Source: Conus ventricosus (taxonomy: Eukaryota; Mollusca; Gastropoda; Neogastropoda; Conidae). Taken from it: DNA of 64,000 bases. A program made the translations under genes and the position numbers. The notes under the pieces are model-generated. The model made no database searches. It was not told where the DNA came from and saw only the letters and a program-made list of their open reading frames with translations. Of this stretch, positions 9,931-22,330 are shown piece by piece (within the stretch, counting starts at the first letter, position 1; each line of letters starts with the position of its first letter). The DNA is taken from the NCBI GenBank assembly GCA_018398815.1, contig CM031601.1, forward strand, positions 25,206,369 to 25,270,368, given 5' to 3'.

Positions 9931-11849
9931 CCCTCCCCAAGAAGGGGAAATACCCTAAAACCCCAAAACATGATTAAACGAGAAAACAACACTTTTAAAC
10001 CCTAGCTGGCAAATTTTTAAAAAAATTGATAATGAATGAAATCTGTCCGGAGCTGATTTTTGGGCTTTCAAAATGGCGCCCTTTAACTCATCCATGCTGA
10101 AAACGCAGTTGTAAATCCTCAAACATCTGGCTCAAAGGAACAAGATTTTGACTCTGCTGATTTTTTTGATACCGGGAAATTTCCCTTTGCAATAATGACA
10201 CTACGAATTTTATAAATATAGCCACAAGTTAGCAACCCCTTTTATTGTAATAACACCATTTATTGCAAACATTTAAAACTATGCACCCCGATTTTTCCCC
10301 TTAATCTTCGGATTATTTTTCCAGATTTTCCTTTGAATTGACCTTAAAGGACAATTTTAAACCAAAAGTTTTCCAAGATTCTTTCTTCTTTTTTTTTAAA
10401 TATACCGAATTACCCCACACGCCTGAGTTTAAACTTTGTTCCCCCCATGGGAAACCTAGCAAAAAACTTTGACCCTTTTTCTCTTCCCCTTCAAATTTTG
10501 CCTCTTAACATACCAAGGGTCTTAACATCTTTGGTTATCACGGGACGGGGAATCCCCTTAGCACTTCTACATCACTTTATAAAACTGAAAAAAGGGATCA
10601 CATAACCCGCAAAAAAACATAGGCGTCTCTTAAAATCTTTGCGAAAAGACCCCAAATCTCCCAGAGAAAAACTTCCATGTTTCCCCGGGCCCTCATTTGC
10701 TTCGAAAAGAAATAAAAACCGGAAAATGATCATCCCGCTTAGGTCCGAAAAACCCTGCCTTCTAAGTCCAAAAAAAAGGGAAGGGGTCAAAAATGGAAAA
10801 ACCCAAAGTGAGTCAAAAACCCGGGAGAAAAAAAGGTCGGTGAGCCTGAAATTTAAAAAACAGAGATCATGATCCGATATAAAATCTTCAAGAACTCTCC
10901 CTTAAAATTTTTGCGGTTACTTCCCCACTGGGAAAGACCATCAAGTCACCCCTAAAAGAAAGGGTAGGGACTGAAAATTAAAACCACCAACTGACCTTCG
11001 AAAAAAAAGAAGAGGAGATAAATACGACAACATATCGAACAACCTTGTTTAAGAGATACGGCTGCCACTGCCTCCCTATCCGTCTGAAGGGAATTTTTGT
11101 AGTTACCGAATTTTTGAAAAAAAAGAAACGCCTCCCGGAAAAAGGGCGCAAATGGCCTTGATAAGCAGGAGAAAAACCCGGGAAACTTCTTCTTTCTTTT
11201 AGTTTAAAAAGGGGTTTCCGAAGACAATTTTCCGAAGATTTTAAATCGTCAATAAACCAAGGCCGACAATTTGCTTTAATCCCCTTAGTTCCACGGAGTT
11301 GTCCATGTTAGGTTTTATAAAAATGAATCCCTCTTTTTCCGAAAATTTTACTTCCCCAAAAGAACTAAAACGGTTCTTCAGGGGCAAATCAGACCGAGCT
11401 CCGATAAATTTCAAGTTGTTTATTGCCCTGCTTGGGAATTTGGGTCTTTCTGGACTAAAACCCGTGCACCAAATATTGCTTCGGATTTTCCCCTTTTGGG
11501 GGGTCGGGGTCCGAAAAGGACGTCTTTACTGCTGCCCTCCCCCACTACTGCCATTGGCCCGCAGGAGGGGCACCCCCCTTTTCCCCCGGGCCCTCACCCC
11601 CCACCTCTGTCCACGATCCGCACAACCGAAACCCCCCCTCACCAGCCGGACCGAAGCCTGTTTTACACTGCCGGATGTAACACCATACATTTTTGAGACA
11701 AAACCCCACCACCGTTCGCACGGAACCGATCCAAAACCGATGACAACATTTTGTCAATTTTTTCTCTGAGCGAAATGGAGCTCCCCTAGATTATCCCCGA
11801 TGACCGGTTCGCAGAAACGTTAACCCCCTTTTTGCTGTATCACCCAAGG

Positions 11850-12125
11850 GTCCGCCTCCACAAACCTTCTGCCTCCGAAAGGAAAAATTTCCCCCTTTAA
11901 TCTTTACTTTCTAATCCGCATTCCTTTTCCACCTGGGAAAATTTTGAATTTGCTGAAGATCACCCTTACAATTGACGCAGGAACAGCATTGTACAAGACC
12001 CATCTGCTTCTTTTGACCACGTCACGGCAGATCTCCCGACCCGAAGGCTGACTGGAATGCCCAAAGCGTTACAAATTAAACACTCCCAAAGGGAAAGGTA
12101 CAAAGGTGAAAAATTTTACACGAAC
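11850..12125 (-). pseudogene. LINE ORF1 (gag-like) zinc-knuckle trace
   Basis: The minus strand at about 11945-11990 reads CSCVNCKGD followed by a PRWK-type stretch. This resembles the last CCHC knuckle and following PRWKKE segment of Jockey/I-group ORF1 proteins. Only one knuckle is readable and the frame breaks on both sides. It agrees in position and orientation with the RT to its left. Confidence 0.45.
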
Positions 12126-12129
12126 ATAA

Positions 12130-13330
12130 CCCCCCTTTGACAAAAACCCCCAGGGGATGACATAGCAAAACAAAAATAGCGTGTTAGTTTCAATTACGTT
12201 ACTTCCTTTTGAGATTTTGACTCTTTGGGCCTGTAACACACCCGACTTTTCCCTCCAGTCGAATTTCTGATTCCAAGTTCAGCTAGATCGCACATCAATC
12301 CCCCTTTCGAATGTTTAGAAAGGGATGAATAAAACCTTCACGTGATCTCATAAGCTAAACCCCTCTCTTTTCAACAACAATCGAGCGCCGCTTTTTGTCG
12401 CCAATTTACAAGAAAAAATACCTGTCTGAGTCTTTGATCATTTTTTAAAACCCTTTGGAAGAAACTCCTCAAACCACTTTCAAATGGCAAAGGGAGAAAA
12501 AACCGAGCATGGTTCTTTTTGGGGCTTTTGGGTTCCCCCAAAAGGAAACTTGGCCCTGCGTTTTGGATCCCCTTTTTCTTTGCCCCCTCTCTTATTTCCT
12601 CATTGAGTCTAATCTTCTTTTTCTCTGTCTTTTGGGAAAGACTACTTTGATAATCATAGGGCTAGGCCAAGACGGGAGGAAAATTTACATCACCCTAGGA
12701 AGCTGCCGTTAGGGAAGGGACAAGGATGGCCCTCGAAGGACAGGAAGATGAACTCGCAGGCTCCACTGCCGATCCGTCCCCCAAAAACCCGACAGGACTG
12801 CGTGCGACTCATTAACGCAGACCATTCTCCTCGGGCCGTGCCCCCCTTAGATTGCGGGGGGGATTTGGCCACCACTCCGATAGATCCCAGAAAAAAAGCA
12901 TTGAAAAAAGGAAACTGGTAAGATGAAAGAACAGACTGAAGAACCCGGGGGGGAAGAAACAAGACGACATAGAGGCTGCAGATATGTGGGGAGATTTTGG
13001 GGGAAAAGAATAGCGAAAGACATGGGAGGCAGAAAAATAGGAAAGACAAGAAAAAGGGGTGGGCACAGGTGGCAAGAAACACCCCCGCCCCCGAGAAGGC
13101 CCCGGCCCCGGGGCTTCTGTACACATGCAATTCGTTTCCAGTAAACCAGGCAAAAAAAATTTTCTTGTGTGTCTTAATCCGAGTTTTTGAATGGCACAGG
13201 GGTTTCTTTAAAAGTAATTCTTTTTGCTCTTGTGCAAGGGGGTGTTTTCAAAAGGAAAATTCCGTTCCCTTTAAAGAAATAGAGGGACAGACAAACAGAT
13301 ACAGTGACAAACAAACAGAAAAAAATTAAA
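12130..13330. other. Low-quality sequence, nothing identified
   Basis: Short ORFs on both strands are low-complexity or charged and do not resemble known domains. It may contain the 5' end of the minus-strand LINE. Confidence 0.4.
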
Positions 13331-13364
13331 TGAATAAAAGACAGGCAGACTATACATAATCCTA

Positions 13365-13535
13365 ATACAACTACTACATACATACAAACATCATAAACAT
13401 ACAAACACACACACACACACACCTACTACATACATACTACATACATAAACATACATCAAAAACAGCATACTAATGCTGATGCATACACACATACATAAAT
13501 GCAACACATATACATACATATAGGCACATATCATA
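13365..13535. repeat. (CATA)n microsatellite
   Basis: Imperfect CATA/ACATA units are interspersed with a short CA run. Confidence 0.85.
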
Positions 13536-14241
13536 CATAGCAAACAAGAAAAAAGACTCAATCTCTTGTCTTCCTCAGGGGATTTCAGCATCTCTTTCTC
13601 AGAACCAAAACTGAAAAAATCATGTCCCTGAAGCGATTTTCCATTCATTTTCCAAAGATCATTTTTTTGTCAAAAAAGTCAAAAATTTGACACTTTGAAA
13701 ACCCAGGAAAAAATTTTTCTGTTTTTTAAAAAAAATCATGACTTTAAATTTTTCAACCTTAAACAGAACTTTGACGTTTCGTTTACATTTGTAAAATGTT
13801 CAGTGTTTGTGTGCAGTATGGCTTTTTCGTTAGACCCCTTTTTCTATGGGGTTTTTGCAAAAGTGATTTTTATCATTGCATTATTATTTTTTCTTTTTGT
13901 TTGTTTTTTTTTTTTTTTTTTGTTATTTTGGGTTTTCGTTATGTTTTTTTCAGTATTTTTACCTGTGCAAACCGTTTATCATTACCTGATTTCAAAATCA
14001 TAGTTGTACAGACAGAAACAACAGACGGCAAAGACAGCGACAGCAGACGACAGAGGGGCAGAGAAGAAGACAGACAGAAAGAGGATTGCAGGAAGGGGGG
14101 GGGCGAAAAGGAAGCAGAGGCAGACAGGGGCGCAAAGGAGGCAGAGACGGGCGGGGAGAAGAAAGAGGACGGAAGGAGAGAGAACTCAACTCTGAACTCG
14201 AAAGGGTTTTTTTGAATAGGCCAAGGGGCCCGTCCAGGGGG
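13536..14241. other. AT-rich then purine-rich low-complexity DNA
   Basis: A T-rich segment (about 13860-13960) precedes a GA/CAGA-rich segment (14005-14180). The Lys/Arg/Glu ORFs there follow from composition. It runs into the gap. Confidence 0.5.
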
Positions 14242-15241
14242 NNNNNNNNNNNNNNNNNNNNNNNNNNNNNNNNNNNNNNNNNNNNNNNNNNNNNNNNNNN
14301 NNNNNNNNNNNNNNNNNNNNNNNNNNNNNNNNNNNNNNNNNNNNNNNNNNNNNNNNNNNNNNNNNNNNNNNNNNNNNNNNNNNNNNNNNNNNNNNNNNNN
14401 NNNNNNNNNNNNNNNNNNNNNNNNNNNNNNNNNNNNNNNNNNNNNNNNNNNNNNNNNNNNNNNNNNNNNNNNNNNNNNNNNNNNNNNNNNNNNNNNNNNN
14501 NNNNNNNNNNNNNNNNNNNNNNNNNNNNNNNNNNNNNNNNNNNNNNNNNNNNNNNNNNNNNNNNNNNNNNNNNNNNNNNNNNNNNNNNNNNNNNNNNNNN
14601 NNNNNNNNNNNNNNNNNNNNNNNNNNNNNNNNNNNNNNNNNNNNNNNNNNNNNNNNNNNNNNNNNNNNNNNNNNNNNNNNNNNNNNNNNNNNNNNNNNNN
14701 NNNNNNNNNNNNNNNNNNNNNNNNNNNNNNNNNNNNNNNNNNNNNNNNNNNNNNNNNNNNNNNNNNNNNNNNNNNNNNNNNNNNNNNNNNNNNNNNNNNN
14801 NNNNNNNNNNNNNNNNNNNNNNNNNNNNNNNNNNNNNNNNNNNNNNNNNNNNNNNNNNNNNNNNNNNNNNNNNNNNNNNNNNNNNNNNNNNNNNNNNNNN
14901 NNNNNNNNNNNNNNNNNNNNNNNNNNNNNNNNNNNNNNNNNNNNNNNNNNNNNNNNNNNNNNNNNNNNNNNNNNNNNNNNNNNNNNNNNNNNNNNNNNNN
15001 NNNNNNNNNNNNNNNNNNNNNNNNNNNNNNNNNNNNNNNNNNNNNNNNNNNNNNNNNNNNNNNNNNNNNNNNNNNNNNNNNNNNNNNNNNNNNNNNNNNN
15101 NNNNNNNNNNNNNNNNNNNNNNNNNNNNNNNNNNNNNNNNNNNNNNNNNNNNNNNNNNNNNNNNNNNNNNNNNNNNNNNNNNNNNNNNNNNNNNNNNNNN
15201 NNNNNNNNNNNNNNNNNNNNNNNNNNNNNNNNNNNNNNNNN
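14242..15241. other. Assembly gap (1000 N)
   Basis: A round 1000 N, probably a nominal scaffolding gap of unknown true size. It hides the left edge of duplication copy 2. Confidence 1.
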
Positions 15242-15779
15242 CAACAAAATAGCAGCCTGCATAAGGAGGGGTCCTCTAAAGACGCTAGAGATGGATCGAC
15301 CATGCACCAACACCTCAAGGCCTGCCCTCGTGTGAAACCCACAGGAGAAAAGGGAAAGAGGTGTTCAAGAAATGCATGGCGCTATGGTCTAGAAGCAGAC
15401 ATGAAGAGGACAGGTCGCACCTGCATGACAATTGGAGCAAACAGCTCATGTCTGGGAATGGTGGAGAGTGCTGGAGAATGCTTGTTGGCGGTCAGTGAAC
15501 GAGGTGGGGGTCAGAGGCGCAGTGCACAGTGGAATGAGCAAACCGTGTCCTCTCCCAACAGGACACGACTAGATGATAAAACACCAAAGCTAAGGTGAAA
15601 TATAGTGATTTCGCGTAGGAGCTGGAGCAAGAGAATAAAAGTGATATTACTGGACCACCAAATCATCAGAACAAATGACTGACAAAACAGAGACAGCACG
15701 TTTTAGCCGCACTGTCATACAGATTGCTTGAGTGTTGTCGTTAATTCGTTAATTTATTTCCCATGGTCTGTTATTCTCT

Positions 15780-15896
15780 CTAACACCACACGTTGAGGTA
15801 GCGGACTTCAACATCCTGGGTGATTTGGATTTTGGTGACGTCACTGACAGATATGGGCACAGAGCGTGATCCATAAAACGCCCCCTGGACGTACAC
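15780..15896 (-). CDS. Galectin-like protein, terminal coding exon (copy 2, intact)
   Basis: The minus-strand acceptor is a T-rich tract ending TTTTTTAG at 15897-15904. The exon is 117 nt and fully open: 38 codons plus TAG at 15780-15782. It begins VYVQGAFYGSRSVP and ends SDVTKIQITQDVEVRYLNVW-C. This is the classical end of a galectin domain: an F-x-V-Y-V-N-G type strand, a turn, then V-T-x-I-x-I-x-G-D-V-x-(V/I). The usual G of the GDV turn is Q here. Joined to the internal exon at 23969-24178 it completes the domain and ends the protein, so this copy is a separate gene and not the first half of a two-domain galectin. Galectins are leaderless beta-galactoside-binding lectins, often immune in invertebrates. 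The function here is inferred from family only. Confidence 0.8.
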   Translation of the reverse strand: MYVQGAFYGSRSVPISVSDVTKIQITQDVEVRYLNVWC

Positions 15897-15934
15897 CTAA
15901 AAAAGAAAAACTTCGTTGTCAGTTGTAGTTATCA

Positions 15935-16050
15935 TCATCACCATCACCATCACCATCACCATCATCATCATCATCATCATCCATCATTCACATCTACAGC
16001 AGCGCAGCAGCAGCAGCAGCAGCAGCGCAGCAGCAGCAGCAGCAGCAGCA
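15935..16050. repeat. (ATC)n followed by an expanded (CAG)n tract
   Basis: ATC/CAC triplets (about 15935-15983) are followed by CAG/GCA triplets (about 15998-16050). The CAG part is several times longer than in copy 1. It lies in the intron just upstream of the terminal galectin exon. Confidence 0.9.
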
Positions 16051-16663
16051 CACTATTTCTATCATTATTAGACAGTTAATAAACCCCATAAAGTATGATA
16101 ATAAGTTTATAAATAATTGGTTAAAAAGACTTTTCAATCTTGCAATGCAATTTTCACGGTCTGAATACAAATATATGGAAAATACAGACAACCTGTGGAT
16201 CGTACAAAACAACAGAACAGCATGTCTTTGTCGTATTAGTAAATGATATGTGACCAAAAATGTGCAGGATATTGAAATTCACATCTGTTTGTTTCATGTG
16301 AAGTATGCAAAAATCCTCCCATTGGTCTCCAGTTTGTTGCAAGCTTTATCATAGACATACAACAACTTGTAAATGATAAGTAACAAGTGAATAATGAAGA
16401 TTTAAATTAATCAACTGATGTTTCTTCTAAAGGAACAAGATCAAACAAGTCAACCAATGAAACAAAGTCATTTCATCAATATTACTCAAACTTTCGATAA
16501 TCCATTGAACAAAAGATGATCCTTTGGTTTGAATATGATAAAGCAAAATTTCATTTCGTGAATCAATATCTGCCTTGCTCCTATCTTCCTTAAACTTTTT
16601 TTTCAACGTCATAACTCTTCTGGTCTTTGTTTGCAGATCCCGTATATGTAAACGGTTGTCAGA

Positions 16664-17816
<1,153 letters not shown>

Positions 17817-17829
17817 CGCGGTTCAGAAT

Positions 17830-18671
17830 CACAACTGGTGTCCACGGTTGGCAAAGCCAGCATCTTTCTAAAGCTTCCTCTCATGAAACTCTATCATGTG
17901 TGTCTTCTTCTCCAACACTCAGATGGTGATGCCAATTGCCCGCACGAAGTTGGCTGTCCTCCAAAGGTCCGCCAGGTCCCCGTAGAACTTGACCCTCCGA
18001 GCCACTGGCTCCGGCCATGTGTCCTGCCTGACAGTAGGATGGGGGTGACAGTCCTGTGGTATGTGCTCGGTGTCCATTTCGGCCTCTCTGCAAGGGCACA
18101 TAGCACACTCGCCAGTTTTGTACTTTTTTTTTACATGTGTGCATTCAGTCTGTTATGTCCAGACCTTAGTCTGAACAGAAGCACTTGATCTTCTCTGCTT
18201 TGATGGTAGTAGAAGTCAGCCTGGTTGGAATTTGGGTGTTGCTGTTTCCATTTCCTCCTGTAGAGTGTTTAAATAAAAATCTTCTCCTCAGGGCAGGAGA
18301 CCTCTGGGTTGTTCCAGCTGTCCACCTCCTTGGCCACTCTGTCCACCTCCTCATCTCCATGGATCCCACAATGGCCGGGGACCCACTGAAGGACAAGTTT
18401 TGGATTTCACCAAGACTTTGCAGAGGTGTATCCAGACAGTTCAGATCCTTCCGGCGGTGATTTTGTTCACTCAGGACAGAGAGAGCATCTGTGAAGATGA
18501 CCACTTTAGGCTTGGTGCGTGTCAGGTTGGCACTCGCTTACTCTTCTGCTTGCCTGACGGCTTCTGTTTCTGCTGTGGTATCATGTGTATGGAAACAGGT
18601 ACAGTCTGGTTCCTACCTCACTTCTTTCAGGCTGTCATGACAGTCTAACACACAATTGTATGCTGTTAGTC
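17830..18671 (-). pseudogene. LINE 3' remnant: RNase H domain and C-terminus (copy 2)
   Basis: The minus-strand frame at 18166-18504 reads VIFTDALSVLSEQNHRRKDL, followed by SGSPAIVGSMEMRRWTEWPRR. This is the second half of a LINE RNase H domain (conserved FTDALSVL strand, and a decayed form of the W-P-x-H-x-G-x-x-G-N-E-x-A-D block). Downstream at 17919-18130 there is a C-terminal finger-like region (CPCREAEMDTEH..DC), then WPEPVARRVKFYGDLADL and a stop after FVRAIGITI. That ending is characteristic of RNase H-bearing Jockey/I-type LINEs. The first RNase H strand (DGS box), RT and endonuclease are missing. The element was present before the duplication, and its right end was then split from neighbouring sequence by the 3.15 kb LINE at 18672. 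Confidence 0.7.
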
Positions 18672-18689
18672 GCCTATGGAGTAAAACTA

Positions 18690-21541
18690 CCCAAAGAGAA
18701 AACACCTCCAAAGAAATCCAGACGCCAAGAAAAGATGGACAAGATCAGAGTCCAAAAGAACAACCCCAAGAAGCAAATGAAGGCCGCACTGCCAGCTGAA
18801 AAACAAGGCTTGGAAAAACTGTGGGAAGACCTGAAAGAAAAACACAGCGCCCTCAGCAAAGCGGAATCTGCGAGGAAGAGGAAGAGCAAAAAGAAGAAGA
18901 CACAAGAGCGCTTCTTCAGAGATCCTTCCAGTTTGCCAGAACACTGTTTGAGCAGCCAAAATCTGGGACCCTAAGTGTGGACAAAGGAGTTCTTGAGCAG
19001 CATCTGAGGAAAACATACTCCGACTCACAGAGCAAAGCACCACTCGACATTCAAGGTCTGGTGTGGCCAACCAACCCTGAGGAACAGTTCAATGGCAAGC
19101 CTCCAACGTTGGCGGAAATCAAGAAGGTGGTCGACAAAGCCAGAGCCAAATCATCACCAGGGCCAAACGGAATACCTTACCAGCTTTACAAGAAATGTCC
19201 CAACGTATTGGAGTGGCTCCACAGGCTGCTGCGATCGGCTTGGAGAAACCAGAAGATCAGCGGCCAGTGGATGACGGCAGATGGTGTGTACATCCCCAAA
19301 GAGCAAAACTCAAGTGACATCAGCCAGTTCAGGCCAATATCACTACTGAACGTCGAAGGGAAAATCTTCTTCTCTGTCATGGCAGCAAGGCTGACCAAGT
19401 ACCTGATGGAAAACAAGTACTTGGATGTGTCAGTCCAGAAAGGTGGCATCCCAGGCGTGGCTGGCTGTGTAGAACACGCCACAATGATCTGGGACGCAAT
19501 CCAAAAAGCAAAAACAGAAAAGAGAGACCTGTACGTAGTGTGGCTTGATCTGGCAAACGCATATGGATCTGTGCCCCATGAGATGATACAGTTGGCTCTT
19601 GAGATGTACCATGTGCCAAAGAACATCCGCGACATGCTCAAGAAGTACTTCAATGGCTTCTCAATGCGGTTCTCTACCAAGGAGTACACAACTGATTGGA
19701 TCAACTTGGAAGTGGGCATTGCAATGGGCTGTGCAATTTCCCCGATACTGTTCGTGCTGGCAATGGAACTCATCTTGAAAGCAGCAACAAACAACGCGAG
19801 ACAAACAGACCTTGGCGATGGATACAAGATGCTCCTCTCAAGGCCTTCATGGATGACACTACAGTGATTTCATCCAGAGAAGACGAGACACGTCATGTGC
19901 TGGAGAGGCTGGACGACATAGTTGCCTCATCCAGAATGAAGTTCAAGCCAAAGAAATCACGGAGTCTCTCACTGAGGAAAGGAAAAGTGGCCGAATCTGT
20001 GGTCTTCAGTGTTGCCAACCAGGCCATTCCAACAGTCACAGAAGAGCCAGTCAAGAGCCTTGGAAGATGGTATGATGATACGCTGAAAGACACACAAAGA
20101 GCAAAAGAAACCAAGCAGATGGCGGAAGAAGGCTTGGAGACCATTGACCAGTGTGGGCTCCCTGGCAAATACAAGGTCTGGTGTCTGCAGTTCATGCTGA
20201 TACCAAAGCTCCTATGGCCTCTGATGATATACGACATCTGCACCAGCACAGTGGAGGCAATGGAAGCCAAAATCAATAAGTTCACAAGGAAATGGCTTGG
20301 TGTCCCACCCTGTCTGACTGACATCGCGCTGTACGGTCGCCAAGCAAAGCTCAAACTACCACTGAAATCCATCCTGGAGGAATACAAAGCAGGGAAGATC
20401 AGACTTCAAAGCATGCTGGAGGACTCAGGAGACAAGGTGGTAGAAGCAATCAAGCCCCAGCTGAAGACAGGCAGAAAATGGAAAGTTCAAGAGGCGATGG
20501 ATTCTGCAAAAGAAAGTCTCAAGATCAGAGAAATAACAGGACACACACAGACCAACAGACAAGGACTGGGGGTGACCAAAACTGAATGGTGGTCAAAGGC
20601 CAAAGGAAAAGCCAAAAGAGACATGCTGATTCAGGAGATGAGAAAAGAAGAAGACCAAAAAAGACTCCAAAAAGCAGTCCAGCAGAGCCAGCAAGGGCAA
20701 TGGACAACGTGGGAGAATGCACTCCAAAGAAGTCTAACTTGGAATGACATTTGGCACATGGCCCCTCTCAGGATCAGTTTCATTCTCAGATCTGCATATG
20801 ACCTTCTGCCCTCAAATGCAAACCTGGTGAAGTGGGGTAAAATAGACGATCCTGCATGCCCCCTTTGCCATGAAAAACAAACAGTGGAGCATGTTCTAAG
20901 CTCATGTAAAGTAGCCCTGGCTCAAGGAAGGTACACATGGAGGCACAACCAAGTGCTCAAAGAAATTGTACAAGTAGTCTGGGCTAGTACCAACACCACA
21001 AAAGGGAGAATCAGGACTCCAAAAGCACCCGCAACATTGCAACATTCTCACGGCAGGAGGCAGCAAATCATGGCCAAGAACAACAGTGCCACTCGAAACA
21101 TGCAGGCAGAGTCTGCTGGATGGGGCAGATGACTGGGAGTGCACTGCAGACCTCCCAGAATGGAAGAGTCACCCAGAGATCATCAGCAAGAGTGGCATGA
21201 GACCAGACATAGCAGTCCACTCTAAGTCAACCAAGCAGCTGATCATGATCGAGCTCACGGTGCCATATGAGAACAGGATGGAGGCAGCTCAAATCTACAA
21301 GACTGAAAAGTATGCTGATCTGGCAAACAGCCTGAGGAGAGAAGGCTATCAGGTCAAAATCCTCACTGCAGAAATTGGAGCTAGGGGATTTGTAGGAACG
21401 TCTGCATACAGCCTCATGAAACAGCTCTCAGTTGCAGGGAAGGAAAAAACCAGAGCCCCGAAAGCAATGGCAGAAGCGGCAGAGAGGTGTTCAAGCTGGA
21501 TCTGGTCAAGGAGGAACAAAAGTGAACTTCATAAGGCTTAA
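18690..21541 (+). pseudogene. RT plus restriction-like endonuclease polyprotein (frameshifted)
   Basis: Four overlapping frames give one collinear protein of about 940 residues. A basic/coiled N-terminus (18690-18930, many KKKK and EK runs) is followed by the RT. RT landmarks are SSPGPNGIPYQLYKK (about 19150), FRPISLLNVEGK (about 19330), motif A WLDLANAYGSVPH (about 19540-19580), motif B AMGCAISPILF (about 19722-19755) and the catalytic FMDD box at 19846-19857. A CCHC finger has Cys at 20857 and 20866, His at 20890 and Cys at 20905. The endonuclease has RPDIAVHS (Asp at 21206) and IELTVPYE (Glu at 21251), the PD..ELT signature of RLE LINEs. Frameshifts fall near 18920, 19835 and 21100. There are no nonsense codons otherwise, so the copy is recent or the indels are read errors. 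The N-terminus lacks the usual zinc fingers and may be truncated. Confidence 0.85.
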
Positions 21542-21558
21542 TTTCCCTACAAATATCA

Positions 21559-21820
21559 GGTGTCCCTGTGGCTCAGTGGTTAAAGCGCGAGTCATTAAGT
21601 AGAAAATGAGCATGTCCAGAGGGTCATGGGTTCGAATCCCAGCCATGGCTCGTCCCAAGATGGGGGAAAAAAAGGGGGCAGCAGAGGGACATCCGGAGTC
21701 ATGAACCGGGTGTGGCCCAACCCCCTAGAGTGTCAGGAGATAAGGGCCGAAACACTTGCTTGAAGGGGGCTTCTCTTCTGAGGACTCTCTGCTGCCACGC
21801 TCTCCACGAGTTTCTTTCTA
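21559..21820 (+). mobile_element. tRNA-derived SINE-like tail of the RLE LINE
   Basis: An A-box-like TGGCTCAGTGG at 21569-21579 and a perfect B box GGTTCGAATCC at 21629-21639 give an RNA polymerase III internal promoter in tRNA spacing with a long variable region. The first bases (GTCCCTGTGGCTCAGTGG) look like a tRNA 5' end. About 180 bp of non-tRNA sequence follows. It is inside the inserted block, since copy 1 lacks it, and it starts almost at the LINE stop codon. Either the LINE uses a SINE-like 3' UTR, or a SINE and this LINE share their tail. It is not a functional tRNA gene: the acceptor ends do not pair and the anticodon arm is not clean. Confidence 0.65.
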
Positions 21821-21971
21821 CAGTAGTTCGAGTAAAATTAACAACAACTGCCACAACAACAACATTGCAACTAGGCATCCAGGCAAGCTTTTCCCAAATG
21901 CAGAGTCAGCTTGAATCTGATGTTCTCTCATTTCCTAACAACTTCCTTGGGAATAAATGCATCTGAGAGTT

Positions 21972-22330
21972 TCAGTTTACCTTGCCTTTTAACATCAGCT
22001 TTTGCTTGTAAATAGTGCAGCTGGTGATGGATGCAGAGCTAGACAGGGACCTCAACCTGTGGACTTGGTCGAGATCCACATGGTTGGTCATGTCCAACTT
22101 GTCGACGAGGAGGTCGTGAACTAGACTGTCACAATCCACACTGCTCACGTTGTCCTGCCCAGGTAGACTGTTAAACATCAGATTCTTGTGTTCAGAGTGA
22201 CTTTGCAAATCATCAGCCCTCCTGTGGCACTCGAGCTTCCGACAGAGGTCGTTGTTGGTCTTCCTCAGGTCAGCGTTCTTTTTCTATAGTACCATCAGCT
22301 TCTCTTTCTAGCTTCTCTGTTGGTGTCTTT
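21972..22330 (-). pseudogene. LINE ORF1 fragment, coiled coil and RRM (copy 2)
   Basis: On the minus strand a charged helix (EKLEREADGTIEKER, about 22270-22315, then LCRKLECHRR) leads into SEHKNLMFNSLPGQDN and DSLVHDLLVDKLDMTNHV followed by LDQVHRLRS. This parallels LINE copy B ORF1 (RSKRNNIIIHGIPR, EALVQDMITDKLEL, DRVHRL), identifying a coiled coil plus RRM ORF1 of L1 type. One frameshift separates the two parts. It lies in the same orientation as the RNase H remnant 3.3 kb to its left (about 160 bp away before the RLE insertion). Confidence 0.6.

Larger units (their letters stand above)
7700..12130 (-). mobile_element. Jockey/I-like LINE, badly sequenced
   Basis: No long ORF survives, but frame-hopping on the minus strand shows a collinear APE-type LINE. 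It has an ORF1 zinc-knuckle region at about 11860-12120, a reverse transcriptase at about 8900-9930, and a possible RNase H start (FF-GSKKG-like) near 8550-8600. The sequence is full of stretched homopolymers and loses frame every 30-60 bases. Both ends are uncertain. The protein order (ORF1 knuckles, RT, RNase H, reading right to left) fits LINEs of the Jockey and I groups. I could not place the endonuclease with confidence in the 10.2-11.6 kb part. Confidence 0.6.
18672..21820 (+). mobile_element. LINE with restriction-like endonuclease (RLE), with tRNA-like tail
   Basis: Both junctions are exact by comparison with the empty site in copy 1 (3713/3714). The left flank ends TTAGTC at 18671 and the right flank resumes (C)AGTAGTT at 21821. 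No target-site duplication of 5 bp or more is visible, so the insertion is blunt or carries only 1-4 bp. The body encodes one long protein with RT, CCHC finger and a C-terminal PD-(D/E)XK-type endonuclease (next entry). Only about 17 bp after its stop begins a 262 bp tail with tRNA-like A and B boxes (21559-21820). Elements of this architecture (R2, R4, NeSL, Hero and relatives) often choose specific targets. Confidence 0.85.

Noticed and set aside
14086..15342. Long ORFs across the 1000 N gap, likewise at 30693-31928 and 935-1329
   Set aside because: Almost all residues are translated N.
15302..15598. 98-codon plus-strand ORF in duplication copy 2
   Set aside because: The same block in copy 1 is frameshifted, it lies in the 3' flank of the galectin gene on the other strand, and no family was recognised.
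21559..21650. tRNA gene
   Set aside because: A and B boxes are good but acceptor ends do not pair, the anticodon arm is unclear, and the segment is part of a mobile insertion.
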